Positions 1 to 5,922 of a stretch of 10,383 nt of DNA are shown piece after piece. Both the position numbers and the translations under genes were made by a program. Every line of letters begins with the position of its first letter. Within the stretch, counting starts at the first letter, position 1. Under the pieces are notes generated by a model. That model did no database searches and was not told the DNA's origin. It saw only the letters and a list, made by a program, of their open reading frames with translations. This DNA comes from Actinomycetes bacterium. GTDB lineage: Bacteria; Actinomycetota; Acidimicrobiia; Acidimicrobiales; Bog-793. The stretch is taken from contig JAJYGM010000791.1 in assembly GCA_021785095.1 (NCBI GenBank), forward strand, positions 1 to 10,383, read 5' to 3'.

Positions 1-1562
1 TCCGATCTCTGCGCGGCGGCATTCGCGGCGGCATGCGCGGGGCTCTGGTCGGCGGCCGCCTTCGCGAAGAGAGCCCTGGCGCTCCGCCCACCTCTTCGCC
101 AGCCTGGGAGCACGGCTCCTTGCGGTTGGCAGAGCCTCCACCACCAGTAGGTGAGCGCGAGGGTGAGCGCGCCGAACGCGATCGGCCACGGGTCGCCGCC
201 GCCGGGCGGGTTCCAGCCTGCAGTGATCTCGGGCTGCCCGAGCCCGAACCGGAAGCGGTCGAGCGCGACCTGGAAGTCGACCAGGTTGACGGCGACCGCA
301 CCCACTGCGGTGATCGCCGTCGCCGTCCAAAGGAGCCGGCTGGGACGCGTCATCCTCGAGCCGCCGGCCTCGGCCGCCGCCAGCAGCACGCCGGCGACGA
401 GGGGGAACCAGTACCGGCCCTGGCCCAGGAACCCTTCGCGGCGAGCCTCGATCGCCACCAGGACGACCGGGAACACGAACGAGAACACGAGCAGGGAGAC
501 CACGACCGCTCGCTCGCGCTTCGCCGCAGCGCGAAACCCCACAACGGTCAAGCCCCCCATGATCACCAGCCCGAGCGCGATGACCCACCACGGAGGCGAC
601 GTGTCCGTCCAGCCGAAATTCCCCGGCAGCTGGAGCATGTCGTGACCGAACCGCTGGACCGACAGCCACAGGAGCTCGAGGTCTCCTTTGCCCTTCGGGA
701 CGGCGTTCCCGACGAAGCTCAGGTTCGCCACGCCGAGCACCCACGCGCTGGTGAAGGCCGCGCACACCCCGACCCCGGCGACGATGAGCCGCACCGCGCG
801 GCGCCCGAGCAGCGCCCAGCTCGGACGCACGCCGTACCAGCCCACCAGGGCGAGCACGATGACGCCGACGAAGATCGGCCCGAAGTCGCGCACCTGGGTC
901 AGCACGGCGAGGCCGATGACGAAGCGGACCAGGATCCGCCGCCTCTTGGCGGGAGGCGGCCCGTTCGCGAGCGCGACGCCCGAGGTCCATGCGCACAGGG
1001 CGCTGGCCATCTCCATGCCGCTCGGGTTGACCGTCGCCATGTAGACGAGGACGTAGGGCGTCGCGAGTGCGGCGAGGGCGGGCAGGAGGAGCGTCCGGCC
1101 GCGGGCGTCGGCAGCGGAGAGGTAGGCGAGCCCCAGCAGCACCGCGGTGAGGAGCGCCGCCACCAGCCGCATGGCGTACACCGCCGCTTCCCCGTTGAAG
1201 AGCAACGACGGCCAGCCGACGACGAGGTAGTAGAAGGGTGGGTAGTAGCCGACCCAGGTCACTTCGGGCACCACCTTGGTGTCGTGCCCGAGGGGGGGCT
1301 CGCACCCGGCGCCGACTGTGGGACGGAACATGAAGCACGGGAGGCGGTCCGGTCCGATCAGGTCCTCGGGGATCCGAACGGTGGCGTTCGGCCCGCCGGC
1401 CGGCTTGCCGACCAACTGGCCCCTCACGCTCGCGGCGGCCTTCATCACCTGGGCGGACTCGTCGGAGAGCCCGAACATCGGCGTCGCGAACACCCAGCAG
1501 ACGGTCATGCCGACGAGGAGGAGGACGACCGCCAGCCGTTTCCAGTGTCGGGCGGCGCTCAC
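1..1562 (-). CDS. DUF2142 family polytopic membrane protein (3' end cut off)
   Basis: This is an open frame of 520 codons with no stop, running off the left edge. Translation shows a basic N-terminus, a first membrane segment (about residues 9-27) and then 'FGLSDESA' (30-37). 'GYYPPFYYLVVGW' is at 105-117 and 'VNPSGMEMA' at 178-186. 'NFGWTDTSPPWW' is near 315-325 and 'QGRYWFPL' at 381-388. Roughly ten or more hydrophobic stretches follow one another up to about residue 475. The FGW-D-T and QGRY--P motifs, with an early S-D-E and a YYPPFYY segment, are what I know of the DUF2142 family. These are predicted membrane proteins resembling GT-C glycosyltransferases, with no proven function. The GTG at 1562 is chosen because it gives a short basic N-terminus before the first helix. 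A TTG at 1574 overlapping the upstream stop is possible, and neither has a clear Shine-Dalgarno. After the last helix comes a basic, then Ala-rich tail (about 482-519), so little is probably missing. The gene starts 8 nt after the M16 peptidase stop, which suggests co-transcription. The family call is fairly sure; the function is unknown. Confidence 0.85.
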   Translation of the reverse strand, partial: MSAARHWKRLAVVLLLVGMTVCWVFATPMFGLSDESAQVMKAAASVRGQLVGKPAGGPNATVRIPEDLIGPDRLPCFMFRPTVGAGCEPPLGHDTKVVPEVTWVGYYPPFYYLVVGWPSLLFNGEAAVYAMRLVAALLTAVLLGLAYLSAADARGRTLLLPALAALATPYVLVYMATVNPSGMEMASALCAWTSGVALANGPPPAKRRRILVRFVIGLAVLTQVRDFGPIFVGVIVLALVGWYGVRPSWALLGRRAVRLIVAGVGVCAAFTSAWVLGVANLSFVGNAVPKGKGDLELLWLSVQRFGHDMLQLPGNFGWTDTSPPWWVIALGLVIMGGLTVVGFRAAAKRERAVVVSLLVFSFVFPVVLVAIEARREGFLGQGRYWFPLVAGVLLAAAEAGGSRMTRPSRLLWTATAITAVGAVAVNLVDFQVALDRFRFGLGQPEITAGWNPPGGGDPWPIAFGALTLALTYWWWRLCQPQGAVLPGWRRGGRSARALFAKAAADQSPAHAAANAAAQRS

Positions 1563-1570
1563 CTCGGGGC

Positions 1571-2857
1571 TCAAGCTGCCCGGCCCGCCAGCCCCAGCGC
1601 GGCGCCGTCGAACGCGTCCGCGTCGAACGGTCCCACCGCAGCCAAGGTGCGGGGTGCCACCGCCAGAGCCTGCGCGACCTCGCCGACTGCGTCCACGTCC
1701 ACGGCGTCGATGTGCGCGAGGACCTCGTCGATGGTCCACGCGACGCCGTAGAGCAGCACCGAGGTGCCGAGACGGCTCATCCTCGCGCCCGAGTCCTCGC
1801 ACGAGAGCAGCGTCTCGGACCGGAGGTTGCCCTTGGCGACGTCGAGCTCCCGCGACGTGATGCCCTTCGAGGCGAGGTCCTCGATCTCGCCGGTCACGAT
1901 CCGCAGCACCTCGCCCGCGTGCTCGGGGGCGGTGCCCACCGACACGGAGGTGCACCCGGCGTCGAAGAACCCCGTGCGCTCGGACCAGATCGAGTACGCG
2001 AGCCCTCGCTGCTCGCGCACCTTCTGGAAGAGGCGGCTCGAGAGGCCTCCGCCGAGCACCACGTTCAGCACGGCGAGCGGCCAGCGAGCCTCGTCGAACC
2101 GCGACGCCGAGCGCATCGACAGCACGAGATGGGCCTGCTCGGTCGGTCGGCGCACCACCACCAGCGGGGTCACGTCGGGACCGGCCGGCGAGCGGGAGGG
2201 CGCCGTGCCGCCGGGTCTCGCGGCGAACCTGCCCTGGAGGGCGGCCGCGACGTCCTCGTGCCGGCAGTCGCCGGCGACCGAGACGACCATGTTGCCGGGC
2301 CGGTAGTGCTCCTCGAAGAAGCGCCGGATGTCCGCCTCCGAGGTCGCGCGGACGCTTTCTTCGGTGCCGAGCGTGTCGCGGCCCAACGGGTGGTCCGGGA
2401 ACAACGCGGCCATCGCCGTCTCTCCGACGAGGTCCGCCGGCTCGTCTGCGTGCATGAGGATCTCGTCGAGGATGACCGTGCGCTCGGCCTCGACGTCGTG
2501 CCCGCTGAGCGAGGGGTCCTCCATGATGTCGCCCAGGATGTCCAATCCGAGGTGGAGGTGCTCGGAGAGCAGCCTCACGTAGAAGGCCGTGTACTCCTTG
2601 GTCGTGAACGCATTGCAGTCCCCGCCCACCTCGTCGAGGGATTCGGCGATCGACGCAGCCGATCGCGCCAGGGTGCCCTTGAACAAGAGGTGCTCGAGGA
2701 AGTGGGACGCGCCTGCGAGGGGCTCGGGCTCGTCGCGCGAGCCCGTCCCGACCCAGAAGCCGATCGCGACCGACCGTACGTCCGACATCGATTCGGTCGC
2801 GAGCCGCACACCCGAGGCGAGCCGCTCAGAGTGGATCGAGCTGGCGCGTGGGGTCAC
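1571..2857 (-). CDS. M16 family zinc metallopeptidase (processing-peptidase-like)
   Basis: The predicted protein has 428 residues, the usual size of single-chain M16B proteins. The inverted zinc motif HxxEH is 'HFLEHLLFKGT' at 52-62, so H52 and H56 are ligands and E55 is the catalytic base. The third ligand is probably E132 in 'ERTVILDEI', 75 residues after H56, which fits the family spacing. 'GGDCNAFTTKEYTAFY' (78-93) is the typical following strand. The second half carries 'GGGLSSRLFQKVREQRGLAY' (269-288), the conserved C-terminal M16 segment. No signal peptide or membrane segment is seen, so the enzyme is probably cytosolic. The start is the GTG whose last two bases lie inside the pnp stop (GTGA). 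The same frame stays open far upstream, but that part is an antisense-like shadow inside pnp with no M16 similarity. There is no good Shine-Dalgarno, so translation is probably coupled to pnp. An M16 gene directly after pnp is common in many bacteria (the mlpA/pepR-type neighbour). The physiological substrate is not known. Confidence 0.95.
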   Translation of the reverse strand: MTPRASSIHSERLASGVRLATESMSDVRSVAIGFWVGTGSRDEPEPLAGASHFLEHLLFKGTLARSAASIAESLDEVGGDCNAFTTKEYTAFYVRLLSEHLHLGLDILGDIMEDPSLSGHDVEAERTVILDEILMHADEPADLVGETAMAALFPDHPLGRDTLGTEESVRATSEADIRRFFEEHYRPGNMVVSVAGDCRHEDVAAALQGRFAARPGGTAPSRSPAGPDVTPLVVVRRPTEQAHLVLSMRSASRFDEARWPLAVLNVVLGGGLSSRLFQKVREQRGLAYSIWSERTGFFDAGCTSVSVGTAPEHAGEVLRIVTGEIEDLASKGITSRELDVAKGNLRSETLLSCEDSGARMSRLGTSVLLYGVAWTIDEVLAHIDAVDVDAVGEVAQALAVAPRTLAAVGPFDADAFDGAALGLAGRAA

Positions 2858-5322
2858 CGGCGCCGCGGGCGACGGCTCCCGCCGCCACGGCGACGGTCGC
2901 CTCCTTGTCCCCCGTCCCCCCCTCTCGAGGGCGCGCCGGGAACCGCCGGACCGAGATCCCCGAGGTCGGCGACGAGCTCCGCCTCGAACGCGTCCTCGAA
3001 CGACACCCGGGCCCGCTCCGGGCCCGCATTGCGCCGCGGGCCCGCCGCGCCGCCCGCCGCGCCGCCGTTCGCGCCGCCTCCCGCGCTGCTCGCGTCCCTT
3101 GCGCCGGGCGCGCCGGACGCGCCGGGCGCGCCGGGCGCGCCGACGAGCGACAGCGACACCTTGCCCTGAGGGTCGATGTCGTCGACGCGGACCTCGACCG
3201 GCTGGCCGAGCGAGAGCACGTCCTCGGCCTGCTCCACTCGCTTGCCGCCGGCGAGGGGCGAGAGCTTGGAGATGTGGAGCAACCCGTCGCGCCCGGGAAG
3301 GATGTTCACGAACGCGCCGAACTTCGTGATGTTCACCACCTTCCCCGGGTAGACAGCCCCGACCTCCGCGCTCGGCGGTGTCAGGATCAGCGCGATCCGC
3401 CGCCGCGCCTCCTCGACGGCGTTGCCGTCCTTGGCGCCGATCGTCACGGTGCCAACGATCCCGTCGTCGTCGACGGCGATGTCTGCACCCGTCTCCTGCT
3501 GCAGGGTGTTGATGACCTTTCCCTTGGGGCCGATGACCTCGCCGATCTTGTCGATCGGGATCTCCATCGACACGATCTTCGGGGCGCTCGCAGCGACGTG
3601 CTCGCGCGGCTCGGCGATGGTCCGCTGCATCACGTCGAGGATCGTGAGCCGCGCCTCCTTGGCCTGGCGGAGGGCCTGGGCGAGCACGTCGGCGGGAAGG
3701 CCGTCGATCTTCGTGTCGAGCTGCAGCGCGGTCACCGCGTCCGCGGTGCCCGCCACCTTGAAGTCCATGTCGCCGAACGCGTCCTCCGCGCCGAGGATGT
3801 CGGTCAGGGTGACGTAGCGGCCCTCGTCGTGCACGAGGCCCATCGCAATGCCCGCGACGGGCGCTTTGATCGGCACTCCCGCCGCCATGAGCGAGAGGGT
3901 CGACGCGCACACCGACGCCATCGAGGTGGAGCCGTTGGACGACAGCACGTCGGACACCAGCCGGAGCGCGTAGGGGAACTCCTCCTTCGGCGGGATGACC
4001 GGGAGGAGCGCACGCTCGGCGAGAAGTCCATGGCCGATCTCCCGGCGCTTCGGGCCCCGCATGAAGCCCGTCTCCCCCGTCGAGTACGGCGGGAAGTTGT
4101 AGTGATGCATGTAACGCTTCGACTCGTCCGGGGTGATCGTGTCGAGGAGCTGGTCCATGCGCGGCATGCCGAGGGTGCAGACGTTCAGGACCTGGGTCTC
4201 CCCCCGCTGGAACAGCGAGGACCCGTGCGCGGTCGGGAAGAGGTCGACCTCGGCGGAGAGCGGCCGGATGTCGGCGGTGCCGCGGCCGTCGATGCGCAAC
4301 CCCTCTTCGACGATGCGCGTTCGCACGAGCTTCTTGGTGAGCGCCCTCACGGCGGCCGAGATCTCGCGCTCGCGCTGTTCGAACGCGCTCGAGAGCTCGG
4401 CGACGACCGCCGCGGTGACCGCCTCGGTCTCCGCGTTGCGCGCGGCTTTGTCGGCGATGCTGACCGCCTTGGCGATCCGCTCCGTCGCGATCTCGAGCAC
4501 CCGCTCCCAGACGTCGTCGCCGTAATCGGTGAACGTCGAGAACGCGATCGGCTCGATCGTCCCGCGTGCCTCGACGAAGCGAGCGACGAGCTCGCGCTGG
4601 AGCTCGATCGACTCGCGGATCCAGGTCTTGGCCGCTTCGAGCCCCTGCGCGAGCACCTCCTCGGTGACCCTGGGGGCGCCTTCTTCGTAGAGCTGCCACG
4701 AGCGCTCGGTGCCGCCGGCCTCGACCATCATGATCGCGATGTCGGCGCCAGGTTCCTGAGAGAGCGCCCGCCCGGCGACGACCAGCTCGAAGGTGGACTC
4801 GTCCCCCTCCTGGAAGCTCGGGTGCGGAGTCCAGTGGCCGTCGGTCGCGAATGCGATGCGGACCGCGCCGATCGGTCCGTCGAAGGGGATGCCCGAGATC
4901 ATGAGCGCTGCCGACGCTGCGTTGATGGCGAGGACGTCGTGGGGGTTCACCTGGTCTGCGCCGAACACGGTGCCGACGACGTGCACCTCGTTGCGGAACC
5001 CTTTCGGGAACGACGGGCGCAGCGGGCGGTCGATCAGGCGGCACGTGAGGATCGCCTGGTCCGAGGCTCTGCCCTCGCGGCGGAAGAAGGACCCGGGGAT
5101 CTTCCCGGCCGCGTACGCGCGCTCTTCGATGTCGACCGTGAGCGGGAAGAAGTCCGTGCCCTCACGGACGGTTCTGGCCGCCACGGCGGTGGCGAGGACG
5201 ACGGTGTCGCCGATGCGGCCGAGGACTGCACCGTCGGCCTGCTGGGCGAGCTTCCCCGCCTCGAACGTCATGGATCGGTCGGTGCCGCTGATCGGCGCCG
5301 ACACGGAGATGGCCTCGGCCAA
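2854..5322 (-). CDS. pnp: polyribonucleotide nucleotidyltransferase (PNPase)
   Basis: The protein has 822 residues and is a phosphorolytic 3'-5' exoribonuclease that acts as a ring trimer in RNA decay. The first RNase PH domain is at about 12-145, with the 'SFFRREGR' loop at 78-85. An all-helical linker lies at about 240-330. The second RNase PH domain (about 340-560) has 'GSSLFQRGETQVL' (367-379) and 'DILGAEDAFGDMDFKVAG' (508-525). D514, D520 and K522 match the E. coli catalytic D486, D492 and K494. A KH domain (about 583-640) has GPKG at 598-601, and an S1 domain (about 655-727) follows. The tail (728-822) is Gly/Ala/Pro-rich with an acidic patch (774-791) and ends in Arg/Gly. E. coli PNPase has 711 residues, so the extra length is this tail. 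The start is TTG, supported by AAAGGAG 5 nt upstream. The gene follows rpsO after 157 nt, and its stop overlaps the M16 start by GTGA. Identification is certain. Confidence 0.98.
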   Translation of the reverse strand: MAEAISVSAPISGTDRSMTFEAGKLAQQADGAVLGRIGDTVVLATAVAARTVREGTDFFPLTVDIEERAYAAGKIPGSFFRREGRASDQAILTCRLIDRPLRPSFPKGFRNEVHVVGTVFGADQVNPHDVLAINAASAALMISGIPFDGPIGAVRIAFATDGHWTPHPSFQEGDESTFELVVAGRALSQEPGADIAIMMVEAGGTERSWQLYEEGAPRVTEEVLAQGLEAAKTWIRESIELQRELVARFVEARGTIEPIAFSTFTDYGDDVWERVLEIATERIAKAVSIADKAARNAETEAVTAAVVAELSSAFEQREREISAAVRALTKKLVRTRIVEEGLRIDGRGTADIRPLSAEVDLFPTAHGSSLFQRGETQVLNVCTLGMPRMDQLLDTITPDESKRYMHHYNFPPYSTGETGFMRGPKRREIGHGLLAERALLPVIPPKEEFPYALRLVSDVLSSNGSTSMASVCASTLSLMAAGVPIKAPVAGIAMGLVHDEGRYVTLTDILGAEDAFGDMDFKVAGTADAVTALQLDTKIDGLPADVLAQALRQAKEARLTILDVMQRTIAEPREHVAASAPKIVSMEIPIDKIGEVIGPKGKVINTLQQETGADIAVDDDGIVGTVTIGAKDGNAVEEARRRIALILTPPSAEVGAVYPGKVVNITKFGAFVNILPGRDGLLHISKLSPLAGGKRVEQAEDVLSLGQPVEVRVDDIDPQGKVSLSLVGAPGAPGASGAPGARDASSAGGGANGGAAGGAAGPRRNAGPERARVSFEDAFEAELVADLGDLGPAVPGAPSRGGDGGQGGDRRRGGGSRRPRRR
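2916..2922 (-). other. G7 homopolymer near the 3' end of pnp
   Basis: Seven consecutive G (on the coding strand) encode Gly801-Gly802 and the first base of Asp803 of PNPase, with a second G5 run just after (2909-2913). Single-base slippage here in the -1 sense would move a ribosome into the M16 frame. That frame is open from here through the M16 gene. The run may simply reflect Gly codons in GC-rich DNA. Confidence 0.9.
3101..3145. repeat. five tandem 9-nt units inside pnp (GAP/GAS repeat)
   Basis: Five consecutive 9-nt units of the type GCGCCGGGC (plus strand) run without gaps. Three are identical, one has a single change and the last is degenerate. On the coding strand they give the Gly-Ala-Pro/Ser run at PNPase residues 728-738, just after the S1 domain. 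The unit is a multiple of three, so gain or loss of copies would lengthen or shorten the linker without breaking the frame. Confidence 0.9.
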
Positions 5323-5327
5323 CGGTG

Positions 5328-5334
5328 CTCCTTT
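5328..5334 (-). promoter_or_regulatory. Shine-Dalgarno of pnp deciding a TTG start
   Basis: AAAGGAG stands 5 nt before the TTG at 5322. It is the strongest ribosome binding site in the window and is the reason for accepting the TTG start. The N-terminus it gives (A-E-A-I-S-V) leads straight into the PNPase core with no gap. Confidence 0.85.
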
Positions 5335-5394
5335 GTCCGGGGGTCAGTGCCGTGGCCGGTTCCCAGTGGTCGACCACCCCGGACATCCCGGGTG
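5334..5394 (-). promoter_or_regulatory. structured pnp leader with alternative pairings
   Basis: Inverted repeat arms at 5334-5342 and 5377-5385 are a perfect 9-bp match around a 34-nt loop. The 3' arm (on the RNA) ends on the first A of the AAAGGAG ribosome binding site. Inside the loop is a perfect 12-nt palindrome, GTGGTCGACCAC (5366-5377). A third, competing hairpin uses 5375-5382 with 5388-5394 (one bulged base). Because the first and third pairings share bases they exclude each other. In E. coli the pnp leader forms a stem-loop cut by RNase III and then used by PNPase for autocontrol. A similar role here is inference from position and structure only. Confidence 0.5.
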
Positions 5395-5442
5395 ATCGGC
5401 GACTGGCAGCCGACGCTGCGGCCTGCCCGTCTCTGTTGTGCG

Positions 5443-5471
5443 ACCGCCCGACCGGGAGCCGGTCGGGCGGT
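5443..5471 (-). terminator. 13-bp perfect hairpin after rpsO
   Basis: Arms 5443-5455 and 5459-5471 are perfectly complementary (13 bp, nearly all G:C) around a 3-nt loop. The hairpin lies 8 nt after the rpsO stop. No U-run follows on the minus strand, so it is either a GC-type intrinsic terminator that lets some polymerase through to pnp or a barrier protecting the rpsO 3' end. E. coli also has a terminator between rpsO and pnp. Confidence 0.7.
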
Positions 5472-5479
5472 TCGATGTG

Positions 5480-5737
5480 CTAGCGGCGGATCCCGAGTCG
5501 TCCGATGATCGACCGGTACCGCTCGACATCGTTGCCCCGGACATAGTCCAGGAGCCGCCTGCGGCGCCCGATGAGCTTCATCAGGCCCCTGCGGGTGTGA
5601 TGGTCGCCCTTGTGGATCTTCAGGTGCTCGGTCAGGTGCGAGATGCGGTCGGTCAGCAGCGCGATCTGGACCTCGGGCGAACCCGTGTCGGTCTCGTGGA
5701 GCCGGTGCTCGGCGATGATGACTGGCTTCTCGGGCAT
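5480..5737 (-). CDS. rpsO: 30S ribosomal protein S15
   Basis: The 85-residue protein has the S15 core almost unchanged. '[19 protein letters not shown]' is at 14-32, '[18 protein letters not shown]' at 35-52 and 'RRRLLDYV' at 59-66, and it ends in 'LGIRR'. S15 binds the central domain of 16S rRNA early in 30S assembly. Family length is about 89 residues. The frame stays open upstream to 5974, but the residues before the ATG at 5737 have no S15 character. 'MPEKP' is a reasonable S15 N-terminus. The ribosome binding site is modest (GAGG about 11 nt upstream). S15 is known to repress its own mRNA in several phyla through leader structures that differ between phyla. The leader here is about 50 nt if the proposed promoter is right. 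pnp follows after a hairpin. Confidence 0.97.
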   Translation of the reverse strand: MPEKPVIIAEHRLHETDTGSPEVQIALLTDRISHLTEHLKIHKGDHHTRRGLMKLIGRRRRLLDYVRGNDVERYRSIIGRLGIRR

Positions 5738-5795
5738 GTACGAACAGACCTCGCGACCCTCGGGCGGCGGGCGCGGCGACCCCGCGGCCCTGCGC

Positions 5796-5804
5796 AGGTT
5801 AGCA
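5796..5804 (-). promoter_or_regulatory. candidate extended -10 promoter for rpsO
   Basis: TGCTAACCT on the minus strand fits an extended -10 (TGn followed by TAnnnT). It would start transcription near 5789, giving an rpsO leader of about 50 nt. The -35 region at usual spacing (near 5819-5825) is not recognisable. It lies past the hairpins that follow ribF, as expected for a new transcription start. It is a motif match only. Confidence 0.45.
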
Positions 5805-5864
5805 GGCCGGTCGGCGCGGCGGCATGCGGCCGGCGTGGCCCCGAAGTCCGAGGCAGGCCCTTCG

Positions 5865-5883
5865 TCTGCGCCACCAGCGCAGA
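5865..5883 (-). other. second small hairpin after ribF
   Basis: Arms TCTGCGC (5865-5871) and GCGCAGA (5877-5883) pair perfectly, 7 bp around a 5-nt loop. It follows a larger hairpin closely, so two stem-loops stand in tandem after ribF. No U-run is present. Confidence 0.5.
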
Positions 5884-5885
5884 GC

Positions 5886-5913
5886 CGTCCCTCCCTGGTC
5901 GCCCGGAGGGACG
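5886..5913 (-). terminator. 9-bp hairpin after ribF, terminator-like
   Basis: CGTCCCTCC (5886-5894) and GGAGGGACG (5905-5913) form a perfect 9-bp stem with a 10-nt loop, 9 nt beyond the ribF stop. It lacks a U-run, which is common for terminators in GC-rich actinobacteria but leaves the call uncertain. Confidence 0.5.
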
Positions 5914-5922
5914 CGAGCCGGT

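Noticed and set aside
33..1751. Plus-strand open frame of 572 codons opposite the DUF2142 gene
   Set aside because: Its product is an Arg/Pro/His-rich mixture with no domain. The opposite strand has a clear membrane protein with family motifs. Long antisense frames are expected at this GC.
2858..5044. Extension of the M16 frame upstream, making a 1157-residue protein
   Set aside because: The extension overlaps the pnp core in another frame and is low-complexity Arg/Gly/Ala. M16 similarity starts right after the GTG at 2857, and that start gives the family length.
2848..5508. Plus-strand open frame of 886 codons opposite pnp
   Set aside because: It is a shadow of the pnp codon pattern. The product is Arg/Asp/Gly-rich without recognisable domains, and the pnp strand is certain.
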